The notes under the pieces were generated by a model that ran no database searches, was not told where the DNA came from, and saw only the letters and a list, made by a program, of their open reading frames with translations. From NCBI GenBank assembly GCA_902470365.1, contig CABRFZ010000030.1, positions 1 to 24,771 of the forward strand: DNA of 24,771 nucleotides, given 5' to 3'. The DNA is from an uncultured Collinsella sp. Lineage in GTDB: Bacteria; Actinomycetota; Coriobacteriia; Coriobacteriales; Coriobacteriaceae. Every line of letters starts with the position of its first letter. The first letter of the stretch is position 1. Positions 1 through 7,270 of the stretch are shown in pieces. A program made the translations under genes and the position numbers.

Positions 1-476
1 GCGTCGGTTCGGGCCCCATGCCCACCGAGCTTTCCTATGAGTCCGAGGCCGGCCACACGCTGACCGAGGAGGGCTATGAGTACGGCGTGACCACCGGTCG
101 CCGTCGTCGTTGCGGCTGGTTTGACGGCCCTATCGCCAACTATGCCTCGCGCGTCAACGGCCTCACCGACATCGCCGTGACTAAGCTCGACGTGCTTTCG
201 GTCTTCGACACCATCAAAGTGTGCGTGGCCTACGACGTCGATGGCGAGCGTTACACCAGCGTGCCCGAACATCAGGTGCGCTTTGAGCATGCCAAGCCCA
301 TCTACGAGGAGCTCCCTGGCTGGAAGTGCGACATCACCGGTTGCCGCAGCTTTGAGGAGCTGCCGCAGGAGGCTCAGGACTACGTGGCGTTTATCGAGGA
401 TCTGGCACACACCCGCGTGACGTTCATTGGCGTTGGCGCTGGTCGCGAGCAGATCATCAACCGATTCTGGAAGTAA
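1..476 (+). CDS. purA: Adenylosuccinate synthetase, C-terminal part (5' end outside window)
   Basis: This gene joins IMP and aspartate, with GTP hydrolysis, to give adenylosuccinate, the first committed step to AMP in the cytosol. The reading frame is open from base 3 at the window edge, so the N-terminal two thirds are missing. The visible part starts with VGSGPMPTEL, followed by TTGRRRRCGW, the arginine-rich substrate-binding stretch typical of PurA. TKLDVLSVFDTIKVCVAY and PIYEELPGWK are further PurA signatures, and the protein ends near the usual PurA C-terminus. The ATG at 18 is internal to the PurA fold and is not a start. A short inverted repeat (CCGATT 461-466 / AATCGG 475-480) spans the stop codon. 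purD follows after 118 bases in the same direction, consistent with co-transcription. Confidence 0.96.
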   Translation, partial: VGSGPMPTELSYESEAGHTLTEEGYEYGVTTGRRRRCGWFDGPIANYASRVNGLTDIAVTKLDVLSVFDTIKVCVAYDVDGERYTSVPEHQVRFEHAKPIYEELPGWKCDITGCRSFEELPQEAQDYVAFIEDLAHTRVTFIGVGAGREQIINRFWK

Positions 477-498
477 TCGGGACTATTTGGTTATTGCG

Positions 499-571
499 AT
501 ATACCCCTTTGCAGCCCGGACGGGCGGCCGAGGGGCATATTTGCTTGCAAAGGGCTCGCGCGGAGCGAGCC
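499..571 (+). other. Two hairpins in the purA-purD gap
   Basis: The 118-base gap between purA and purD holds two hairpins. In the first, ATATACCCCT (499-508) pairs with AGGGGCATAT (531-540) with one mismatch and encloses a GCCCG/CGGGC stem (514-525). In the second, GGCTCGC (553-559) pairs perfectly with GCGAGCC (565-571). Neither is followed by a T-run, so they are not classic intrinsic terminators. They could be a processing or attenuation structure in the purD leader. I see no purine riboswitch consensus. Confidence 0.4.
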
Positions 572-594
572 GTTAATCCATAGAGGAGGCACCC

Positions 595-1899
595 TTGAAG
601 GCGGACACTCAAACCATCGACATCCTGTTGTTGGGCAGCGGCGGCCGTGAGCATGCTTTGGCAGCTAAGCTCGCAGCATCACCGCGCGCCGGCAAGCTCT
701 ACATTGCGCCGGGTAACGGCGGCACCGCGAGCTGCGGCGAGAACGTTGTTCTCGACGACTGCGATCCTGCGGCCGTGGCGGCGTTTGCGCAGAGCCACGG
801 ATGCGGACTCGTGGTAATTGGCCCCGAGGCTCCGCTCGTGGCGGGCGTGGCCGACGCCGTGCGCGCGGCGGGTATTCCCTGCTTTGGCCCGGGTGCCGAG
901 GGCGCCCAGATGGAGGGCTCCAAGCTGTTCTCCAAGCAGCTCATGGAGCGTGCGGGCATTCCGACGGCAGCCTACGGCTCGTTTACCGACGAGACTTCGG
1001 CTCTCGCCTACGTACGCGAGCAAGGCGCTCCGCTGGTCGTCAAGGCTGACGGCCTTGCCGCGGGCAAGGGCGTTATCGTGGCGACCGAACTTGAGCAGGC
1101 CGAGGAAGCCGTGCGCGAGTGCTTTGGCGGCACCTTTGGCGATGCCGGCAACACCGTGGTTATCGAGGAGATGCTGACCGGCCCCGAGTGCTCGCTGTTG
1201 GCCTTTACCGACGGCAAGACCGTGCGCCCCATGGCCACCTCGCAGGACCACAAGCGCGCGCTCGAGGGCGACAAGGGCCCCAACACCGGCGGCATGGGCG
1301 TCTACAGCCCGGTGCCCATCGTGACCGACGAGGAGCACACCACCATGGTGAAGGTCATGGAGCAGACCGTGGCCGAGCTCGCTGCCGAGGGTATCGACTA
1401 CCGCGGCTGCCTGTACGGCGGCTTTATGCTCACGCCTGCCGGTCCCAAGGTACTGGAGTTCAATGCCCGCTTTGGTGATCCCGAGACTCAGGTCGTGCTG
1501 CCGCGCCTTAAGAATGACCTGGTCGAGGTCATGCTGGCTTGTGCCAACTGCGAGCTCGATCAGATTGAGCTCGACTGGCGTGACGAGTGGGCCGTGGCCG
1601 TTGTCCTGACGAGCGCGGGTTATCCCGGCAGCTACGAGAAGGGCAAGGTCATCACTGGCATTGAGGATGCCGAGGCCATGGAGAACGTGACCGTGTACCA
1701 CGCGGGCACTGCCGTGGTGGACGGCCAGCTCGTGACCAATGGTGGCCGCGTGCTTGCCGTGACCGCTCTGGGCGACACGTTCGAGAACGCTCGCAACCTT
1801 GCCTACGAGGCCTGCGAGAAGATTGATTTTGAGGGCAAGACCCTGCGTCACGATATCGGCCTGCGCGCGCTGCGCGGCCGCGACGCCTGGGATGCCTAA
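595..1899 (+). CDS. purD: Phosphoribosylamine-glycine ligase (GAR synthetase)
   Basis: PurD joins phosphoribosylamine and glycine with ATP to form GAR, the second step of purine synthesis, in the cytosol. At 434 residues it has the normal monofunctional length. The N-terminal domain carries LLLGSGGREHA (about residues 11-21). The ATP-grasp domain includes VVKADGLAAGKGVIVA and ends with the metal and substrate motif NARFGDPETQ near residue 290. The start is TTG at 595: an AGGAGG lies at 584-589 with a 5-base spacer, and the glycine-rich strand begins only about 10 residues later, leaving no room for a downstream start. A TTG start may lower expression. The Nudix gene follows after 21 bases, probably in the same transcript. 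Confidence 0.96.
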   Translation: MKADTQTIDILLLGSGGREHALAAKLAASPRAGKLYIAPGNGGTASCGENVVLDDCDPAAVAAFAQSHGCGLVVIGPEAPLVAGVADAVRAAGIPCFGPGAEGAQMEGSKLFSKQLMERAGIPTAAYGSFTDETSALAYVREQGAPLVVKADGLAAGKGVIVATELEQAEEAVRECFGGTFGDAGNTVVIEEMLTGPECSLLAFTDGKTVRPMATSQDHKRALEGDKGPNTGGMGVYSPVPIVTDEEHTTMVKVMEQTVAELAAEGIDYRGCLYGGFMLTPAGPKVLEFNARFGDPETQVVLPRLKNDLVEVMLACANCELDQIELDWRDEWAVAVVLTSAGYPGSYEKGKVITGIEDAEAMENVTVYHAGTAVVDGQLVTNGGRVLAVTALGDTFENARNLAYEACEKIDFEGKTLRHDIGLRALRGRDAWDA

Positions 1900-1920
1900 A
1901 ATCCGAGAGGAATGAGACGG

Positions 1921-2616
1921 ATGGACGAGAAGAACGAAGAGCTCGTGGACGCGCAGATCGTCGAAGAGGACAGCCGCATGTATGGGCACGCCGAGGGCGA
2001 GCCTGGTGGCGAGGTCGCTGACGAGCCGGCGCTGGTGCTGGGCGACGACGACCCGCACGATGCCGAGCTGCACGAGAAGATTCTTTCGGAGGAGTGCGCC
2101 TGGAAGGGCAAGATCCTCGACGTCCACCGTCTTGAGGTTGAGCTGCCCAACGGTCGCCGCAGCGCCCGCGATATCGTTCGCCATCCGGGTGCGGCGGCCG
2201 TTGTGGCACTGACCGAGAGCGGCAAGATCGTACTGGTGCGTCAGTACCGCACCGCCATCGACCGCGTGACGGTCGAGATTCCCGCCGGCAAGCTCGATCC
2301 AGGCGAGGACCCGCTCGATTGCGCCAAGCGCGAACTGCATGAGGAGACGGGCTTTAGGGCTGGTCGTATTCGCTTTTTGACGTCGATTGTCACGTCCTGC
2401 GGTTTTTGCGATGAGATCATCCACATCTACTTGGCTACCAAGCTCGAGTTTGATGCGCCCAACCCCGATGATGACGAGTTTGTCAACGTGGACCTGGTGC
2501 CGCTGCACGAGCTGATCGACGCCGTGCTCGACGGCAAGATCGAAGACGCCAAGACCGTCGTAGGCGCTTTGGCCTGCGATAGCATCGCGCACCGCCTTGG
2601 GGGCACGGAGCTCTAG
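1921..2616 (+). CDS. Nudix hydrolase, ADP-ribose pyrophosphatase-like
   Basis: This is a Nudix-family pyrophosphohydrolase of 231 residues. The full Nudix box GX5EX7REUXEEXGU is present from Gly123 (GKLDPGED...RELHEETGF). The preceding strand-rich region (AWKGKILDVHRLEVELPNG, VRQYRTAIDRVTVEIPAGK) matches the NudF/ADP-ribose pyrophosphatase subgroup, which splits ADP-ribose into AMP and ribose 5-phosphate. That substrate is a family inference and is not shown here. The first 55 or so residues are very acidic and unrelated to the usual domain. ATG 1921 is preferred over ATG 1912 because GAGAGG at 1905-1910 lies 10 bases upstream of the former but only 1 base from the latter. The gene sits directly behind purD and is followed at once by a perfect hairpin. 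Confidence 0.88.
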   Translation: MDEKNEELVDAQIVEEDSRMYGHAEGEPGGEVADEPALVLGDDDPHDAELHEKILSEECAWKGKILDVHRLEVELPNGRRSARDIVRHPGAAAVVALTESGKIVLVRQYRTAIDRVTVEIPAGKLDPGEDPLDCAKRELHEETGFRAGRIRFLTSIVTSCGFCDEIIHIYLATKLEFDAPNPDDDEFVNVDLVPLHELIDAVLDGKIEDAKTVVGALACDSIAHRLGGTEL

Positions 2617-2644
2617 GTTACGCGGTTTTACCAAACCGCGTAAC
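2617..2644 (+). terminator. Perfect 12-bp hairpin directly after the Nudix stop codon
   Basis: GTTACGCGGTTT (2617-2628) pairs perfectly with AAACCGCGTAAC (2633-2644) across a TACC loop, starting at the base after the TAG stop. No T-run follows, so termination is uncertain. It may be a 3'-end stabiliser or a weak terminator for purD-nudix. Confidence 0.45.
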
Positions 2645-2657
2645 GAGTCGACGCTGC

Positions 2658-2755
2658 AAACGCCCCTAAGCGGCAATCTGCCTTTCAATCGTCGCTCGCG
2701 TACCGAAGTACGCGTCGCTCCTCTTTCAAGACACCTTGCTCGCTTAGGGACGTTT
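2658..2755. repeat. About 98-bp quasi-palindromic element with nested hairpin
   Basis: The outer arms 2658-2672 and 2741-2755 are complementary over 15 bp with one mismatch (AAACGCCCCTAAGCG versus CGCTTAGGGACGTTT). The centre holds a perfect hairpin CGCGTAC (2697-2703), loop CGAA, GTACGCG (2708-2714), flanked by direct copies of GTCGCTC (2691-2697, 2714-2720) and TTTCAA (2683-2688, 2724-2729). This layered symmetry in a non-coding gap suggests a small non-autonomous element or REP-like unit. Its right arm shares TTAGGGACGTT with the core of the 18901-18927 hairpin. Confidence 0.5.
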
Positions 2756-2863
2756 TCGCTGACGTTGCTAGAACATCGGCGTTATGTTTGTTGGGACGCT
2801 TTGTTTTCAGCCCGACCGGCTCAACCGGATTTATCACGCTATTTATTTCTCTTCGAGGACTGC

Positions 2864-4636
2864 ATGTTTAAGAGGTTTCTTTCGTATTACAAGCCCCAGA
2901 TGGGGCTTTTTGTTGCTGATACTGTTTGCGCTCTGGTGCTTGCCGCCATTGACCTGGCGTTCCCCATTATCCTGCGCAATTTGACCGGTGGGCTGTTTAC
3001 TCAGGGTCAGGCTGCCATTATGCAGGCGCTCGGCATGATCGCGGTGGGCTTGGTGCTGATGTATGCCGTCCGCTGCGCCTGCCGCTACTTTGTGAGCTAT
3101 TGGGGCCACGTGATGGGCGCGCGCATGGAGTCCAAAATGCGCGAGGACCTGTTCGACCAGTATGAGCGCTTTAGCTTTGCGTACTTCGACCGCAACAGCT
3201 CGGGTGACATGATGAGCCGCGTGGTCAACGACCTGTTCGATATCTGCGAGGCGGCGCATCACGTACCCGAGTGGATCATCATCTGCGGTATCGAGATTAT
3301 CGGCTCGTTTGTGATCCTCTTTACCATCGCTCCGGTGCTGGCGCTTGCCATGGCCGTGGTGACGGCGGCGTTTGCGGTCGTCATGTTTTGGCAGAACATG
3401 CGCATGCGCGAGGTCTTTAGCGACAACCGCAAGAAGATCAGCGGCATTAATGCAAAGCTGCAGGATTCTCTGGCGGGCATGCGCGTGGTCAAGAGCTTTG
3501 CCAACGAGGAGACCGAGCGTGCCAAGTTCCGTGCCTCTAACGACCGCTACCTTTTGTCCAAGGAGAACATGTATCACGCCATGGGCGTCTATACCGCGAC
3601 GTATGGCCTGCTCTCGGGTGTGCTCTATGTGATCGTGGTGCTGCTGGGCGGCTGGCTGGTCGCCAAGGGACAGCTGCAGGCGGTCGATATGGCGACCTTT
3701 GCACTCTATATTTCGCTGTTCTGCACGCCGCTTGAGACGCTCGTCAATTCGGCCGAAACGTATCAGAAGGCTATCGCCGGCTTTAAACGTATGGACGAGG
3801 TGCTCTCGACCGCGCCGGATATCCAGGACAAGCCGGGCGCTACGGATCTGCAGGTGACTGCCGGCGCCGTGGAGTATCACGACGTGTGCTTTAACTACGA
3901 GGATGTCGAGCTGGGCGAGGGCTATGCCGACGAGCGTCCCGTTATCGACCATATGGACCTGTCCATCAAGCCCGGGCAGACCATCGCTTTGGTTGGCCCT
4001 TCGGGCGGCGGCAAGTCCACGACCTGTTCGCTGCTGCCGCGCTTTTATGACGTGGCTACCGGATCCATTAGCATCGACGGTCAGGACGTGCGCGATGTGA
4101 CGCAGCAGAGCCTGCGCCGCGCCATCGGCCTGGTGCAGCAGGATGTCTATCTGTTTGACGGCACGATTGGCGAGAACATCGCCTACGGCAAGCCGGGCGC
4201 TACGGCAGAAGAGATCGCCGAGGCCGCCCGTCGCGCCAACATCGATGCCTTTATCGAGTCGCTTCCGCAGGGCTACGACACCGTGGTGGGCGAGCGCGGC
4301 AGCCGTCTTTCGGGCGGACAGAAGCAGCGCGTTGCCATCGCGCGCGTGTTTCTCAAGAACCCCAAGATCCTGATTTTGGACGAGGCGACGAGTGCTTTGG
4401 ATAACGAGAGCGAGGAGGCGGTGCAGGAGTCACTCGAAGAGCTGGCACGCGGCCGCACCACGATTATCATCGCCCACCGTCTTTCGACCATTAAGCATGC
4501 CGATGAGATTGCGACCGTTGAGCATGGTCGCGTTGTGGAGCGTGGCACGCACGAGGAGCTTCTCGCCCGTGGCGGCACCTATGCCCGTTACTATCGAATG
4601 CAGTTCGAAGGTGCGCGTGCGCACGAGCTCGACTGA
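2864..4636 (+). CDS. ABC exporter half-transporter (fused membrane and ATPase domains)
   Basis: This is a 590-residue type IV ABC exporter half-transporter that should act as a homo- or heterodimer in the cytoplasmic membrane. Residues 1-310 form the six-helix membrane domain (ABC_membrane type). The ATPase domain has Walker A GPSGGGKST (378-386), signature LSGGQKQR (from 482), Walker B ILILDEATSALD (Asp506, Glu507) and the switch motif IIIAHRLSTI. The exporter fold is certain, but the substrate (lipid, peptide or drug) cannot be told. ATG 2864 gives MFKRFLSYYKPQ, a normal start for the family, with GAGG at 2855-2858. The frame is open further upstream, but that part runs through the hairpin gap and is not coding. 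There is no partner half-transporter beside it, so a homodimer is the simplest reading. The next gene starts 19 bases downstream. Confidence 0.93.
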   Translation: MFKRFLSYYKPQMGLFVADTVCALVLAAIDLAFPIILRNLTGGLFTQGQAAIMQALGMIAVGLVLMYAVRCACRYFVSYWGHVMGARMESKMREDLFDQYERFSFAYFDRNSSGDMMSRVVNDLFDICEAAHHVPEWIIICGIEIIGSFVILFTIAPVLALAMAVVTAAFAVVMFWQNMRMREVFSDNRKKISGINAKLQDSLAGMRVVKSFANEETERAKFRASNDRYLLSKENMYHAMGVYTATYGLLSGVLYVIVVLLGGWLVAKGQLQAVDMATFALYISLFCTPLETLVNSAETYQKAIAGFKRMDEVLSTAPDIQDKPGATDLQVTAGAVEYHDVCFNYEDVELGEGYADERPVIDHMDLSIKPGQTIALVGPSGGGKSTTCSLLPRFYDVATGSISIDGQDVRDVTQQSLRRAIGLVQQDVYLFDGTIGENIAYGKPGATAEEIAEAARRANIDAFIESLPQGYDTVVGERGSRLSGGQKQRVAIARVFLKNPKILILDEATSALDNESEEAVQESLEELARGRTTIIIAHRLSTIKHADEIATVEHGRVVERGTHEELLARGGTYARYYRMQFEGARAHELD

Positions 4637-4655
4637 TTGATATGACAGGAAGTTT

Positions 4656-5618
4656 ATGGCTGACAAGAACCCTTTGACTCCGGAAGAAGTGACGGAGTTA
4701 TTCTCCGAAATCGATGCATCCGGCGTCTTGGATCCCACGCTCGCCAAAAAGCGTACCGAGCGCATGCGTGAGAAGGAGGCTGCGGCCAAGCGCGGTGACA
4801 AAGCGGCGCTAGCGCAGCTGCGCAGCGAGGACCGCGCGAGCCAGGCAAAACATATCGACCCGCTGTCCGAGGACGATCCTTCGGGCTCGCAGGTGAGCCA
4901 TACCATTACGAAGACCGCGATGGCCGTGGTCATCGGTATTTTGGTGCTGATCGTGGGCATGCAGATTGGCTACGGCGTGATGCGTCGTCTGAACACCGCC
5001 AACCTGTCCGAGAGCGTTTCGGTCGATACCGTTTCGACGGCGCTGAAGGGCGGCCTTGAGTGGGGCAACGGCTTTACGCAGTTCCCGCTCGACTTCACCG
5101 TCGATGAAGCCGATGAACGCACGGGCACGGTCGAGGTGACGGTGTTGGACACGTCTTCTGCCAACGAGCTCGAGCTGCTGTCCAACGGGCAGATTCAGGC
5201 CGCGGCGCTTGCGACCAACGCGCTGCTCAACGATAAGATCGACCGCGTGGTGTATAACGTTCACGCCTATATCGACGAGGATAGCAACATTCAGCATGAT
5301 TCCTTCTTTGGCATGTTCCCCGCCCAGGGCCACCAGAGCGCCATCCTGACGTTCGTGTGGACCAAGAGCTCATCCAACGCCACGAATATCGACTGGAAGA
5401 TGCGCATCGTGAGTATGGATGACACCATTGCCGAGCGCATTCAGAAGCAGGTGAACTCGGTGTCGTCGTTGATTGAGGACCCGGTGGTGAGCCAGACCAA
5501 GATTGACGAGGAAAAGGCCGAGCGTGACCTGGAGCATCGTCTGCATGGCCGCGAGATTTTCCGCGGCGGCAAGCCCGATCGCACACCGTCCGAACTGCTG
5601 GAGCAGGACAAGAAATAA
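4656..5618 (+). CDS. Unrecognised single-pass membrane protein, 320 aa
   Basis: I do not recognise this protein. Residues 1-80 are hydrophilic and charged, with a helical KKRTERMREKEAAAKRGDKAA stretch that looks like a short coiled coil. One membrane helix lies at about 87-108 (AMAVVIGILVLIVGMQIGYG) and is followed by Arg-Arg. The remaining roughly 210 residues look like a soluble domain with beta-strand-like segments (GTVEVTVLDT, SAILTFVWTK) and a charged C-terminal tail. By the positive-inside rule, topology is ambiguous. An upstream AGGAAG motif supports ATG 4656. It follows the ABC exporter by 19 bases and precedes a terminator, so the pair probably forms an operon and it may be an accessory protein of the exporter. 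That link is positional inference only. Confidence 0.8.
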   Translation: MADKNPLTPEEVTELFSEIDASGVLDPTLAKKRTERMREKEAAAKRGDKAALAQLRSEDRASQAKHIDPLSEDDPSGSQVSHTITKTAMAVVIGILVLIVGMQIGYGVMRRLNTANLSESVSVDTVSTALKGGLEWGNGFTQFPLDFTVDEADERTGTVEVTVLDTSSANELELLSNGQIQAAALATNALLNDKIDRVVYNVHAYIDEDSNIQHDSFFGMFPAQGHQSAILTFVWTKSSSNATNIDWKMRIVSMDDTIAERIQKQVNSVSSLIEDPVVSQTKIDEEKAERDLEHRLHGREIFRGGKPDRTPSELLEQDKK

Positions 5619-5627
5619 TAAGACGCT

Positions 5628-5669
5628 ATCATCCCGTGTGAGCCACAAGCCCGCGCGGGATGATTTTTT
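5628..5669 (+). terminator. Intrinsic terminator after the ABC exporter operon
   Basis: ATCATCCCG (5628-5636) pairs perfectly with CGGGATGAT (5656-5664), followed by a run of six T (5664-5669). It starts 10 bases after the stop codon of the 320-aa protein and should end the ABC exporter transcript. Confidence 0.85.
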
Positions 5670-5692
5670 AATCCCCGTCCCAGAAAAATCAT
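5660..5692 (-). repeat. GGGAC-core hairpin unit overlapping the terminator
   Basis: ATGATTTTT (5660-5668) and AAAAATCAT (5684-5692) form perfect 9-bp arms around a 15-base core. On the reverse strand the core reads CTGGGACGGGGATTA. The left arm is shared with the right half and T-run of the terminator. The arm-core-arm layout matches other units in the window. Confidence 0.6.
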
Positions 5693-5765
5693 TATGCATA
5701 GAAAGTCATAATTATCATTTCGTAAACATTTCGATGAAATTAACGCCATGAGGCATGCTTGCGGT

Positions 5766-5771
5766 TACAAT
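5766..5771 (+). promoter_or_regulatory. Candidate -10 box for carAB inside a small palindrome
   Basis: TACAAT at 5766-5771 is a near-consensus -10 box, 30 bases upstream of the PyrR-type hairpin. It is the exact loop of an inverted repeat GCGGT (5761-5765) / ACCGC (5772-5776). No good -35 box sits at the expected spacing; TTAACG at 5740-5745 is 20 bases upstream. Confidence 0.35.
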
Positions 5772-5800
5772 ACCGCGAGGCCTAACTACACACCTTTAAG

Positions 5801-5818
5801 CCGGTCCTGTGAGACCGG
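5801..5818 (+). promoter_or_regulatory. PyrR-binding RNA hairpin in the carA leader
   Basis: CCGGTC (5801-5806) and GACCGG (5813-5818) form a perfect stem around the hexaloop CTGTGA. The known PyrR binding loop has a conserved CNGNGA hexaloop on a short stem, and this hairpin fits it. It ends 2 bases before the carA Shine-Dalgarno AGGAG (5821-5825). No terminator or antiterminator lies between it and carA, so PyrR bound with UMP probably blocks ribosome loading, as described for mycobacterial pyr leaders, instead of acting by attenuation. Confidence 0.82.
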
Positions 5819-5829
5819 GAAGGAGAATT

Positions 5830-7269
5830 ATGGCGAACAACCATACCGCGGGCGCTGCCGCCCGCACCTTCGCGCCCAGCGAGCTTTGCCAGCGTATGCT
5901 GGCCAAAACCAGCAAGGGCACCTGCGGTCCCTGCATCCTGTATCTTGAGGATGGGACCATTTTTTATGGACGTGCATGCGGCGCCGAGGGCACCGCGACC
6001 GGCGAAGTCTGCTTCAACACCTCGCTCGAGGGCTACTTTGAGGTCATGACCGACCCGAGTTATGCCGGCCAAATCGTAACCATGACCTATCCGCAGATCG
6101 GCAACTACGGTATCGACGAGACCGACGTCCAGTCGGCCTTCCCCGGCGACGCCGTGCGCCCTGCGAGCGCTCCGGCTATGCGCGGCATGATCGTTCGCGA
6201 CATGTGCACCACGCCTTCTAACTGGCGCTCGGCCGTCAGCGTGCCGGAGTATCTGCGCGCCCACGGCATCGTCGCTATCGAGGGCGTCGACACCCGCGCT
6301 CTGGTGCGCCATCTGCGCGACAATGGTTCCAAGATGGGCATTATCTCGACCGAGATCTTCGACGTCGACGAGCTTGCCGAGCGTCTGGCCGCAGCGCCCA
6401 CGCTGGTAGGCGAGAACCTGGTCAAGACCGTAAGTTGCCCCGCGCCTCATGAGTTTGTGGCTGCCGACCTGCCTGCCACGCATGACTTTGCGCTTTCGGC
6501 TGCCGCTCCTGCCCGTCACAAAGTGGTCGCCTACGACTGCGGTGTGAAGCGCGGCATTCTGGAGGGGCTGGTCCGCGCCGGCTGCGACCTTACCGTCGTG
6601 CCGTGGGACACGCCCGCGAGTGAGGTGCTCGACATGAATCCCGACGGCGTCTTTTTGTCCAATGGCCCCGGCGACCCCGACGCCGTGGTGGAGACCTACG
6701 AGCAGGTGCAGCAGCTGATCGGCAAGGTGCCGGTCTTTGGTATTTGTCTTGGTCACCAGATGATCAGCCTGGCCTGCGGCGCCCAGATGGAAAAGCTTAA
6801 GTTCGGTCACCGCGGTGGCAACCAGCCGGTTATGAACCTGGTAAGCCGCCGTGTGGAGATCACCGCGCAAAACCATGGCTTTGGCCTGCTGTTCCCCAGC
6901 TTGGGCAAGCTTGTCCCCGAGCTTTCCGGCGGCGAGACCGAGCATGCGGCCGATGGAGATCTGCGCGTCTGGGTGCGCCGCGGAATCGCGCCGGTCGTGA
7001 TGAACGAGCGCTTTGGCCGCATTCGCCTAACACATGTGAACCTCAACGACGGCACCGCCGAGGGCATCCAGCTGCTCGACGCCCCGTGCTTCTCGGTCCA
7101 GTATCACCCCGAGGCCTCGCCTGGCCCCACCGATGCCCACTATCTCTTTACCGCCTTTACGCGACTCATGGACGGCGAGGAGAACTACCTGGACATCGAC
7201 ACCGCGAAGGACCGCCTGGCTGGCTGGAACTTTGCCGAGACCGCCGCGACCGAGACCGAGGAGAACTAA
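5830..7269 (+). CDS. carA: Carbamoyl-phosphate synthase small (glutaminase) subunit
   Basis: CarA hydrolyses glutamine and passes ammonia to CarB for carbamoyl phosphate, used for pyrimidines and arginine. The N-terminal CPSase domain is clear (LEDGTIFYGRACGAEG, FNTSLEGYFEVMTDPSY). The class I glutaminase triad is Cys306 (GICLGHQ), His426 and Glu428 (QYHPEASPGP). ATG 5830 follows AGGAG by 4 bases; an in-frame upstream ATG at 5809 falls inside the PyrR hairpin and is rejected. At 479 residues it is about 100 longer than E. coli CarA. There is an N-terminal extension of about 30 residues, an acidic tail, and an insertion of about 36 residues between QNHGF (347-351) and HVNLNDGT (402). The carB start lies 1 base after the stop, so translation is probably coupled. 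Confidence 0.96.
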   Translation: MANNHTAGAAARTFAPSELCQRMLAKTSKGTCGPCILYLEDGTIFYGRACGAEGTATGEVCFNTSLEGYFEVMTDPSYAGQIVTMTYPQIGNYGIDETDVQSAFPGDAVRPASAPAMRGMIVRDMCTTPSNWRSAVSVPEYLRAHGIVAIEGVDTRALVRHLRDNGSKMGIISTEIFDVDELAERLAAAPTLVGENLVKTVSCPAPHEFVAADLPATHDFALSAAAPARHKVVAYDCGVKRGILEGLVRAGCDLTVVPWDTPASEVLDMNPDGVFLSNGPGDPDAVVETYEQVQQLIGKVPVFGICLGHQMISLACGAQMEKLKFGHRGGNQPVMNLVSRRVEITAQNHGFGLLFPSLGKLVPELSGGETEHAADGDLRVWVRRGIAPVVMNERFGRIRLTHVNLNDGTAEGIQLLDAPCFSVQYHPEASPGPTDAHYLFTAFTRLMDGEENYLDIDTAKDRLAGWNFAETAATETEEN

Positions 7270-7270
7270 C

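Noticed and set aside
479..500. GGGAC just after the purA stop as another repeat unit
   Set aside because: The flanks are not complementary, so the arm-core-arm plan is missing.
477..594. Purine riboswitch in the purD leader
   Set aside because: Two hairpins are present, but I could not find the conserved loop sequences of the purine riboswitch.
679..2688. Long reverse-strand open frame opposite purD and the Nudix gene
   Set aside because: Same cause: a shadow of two clear forward genes, with no recognisable domain.
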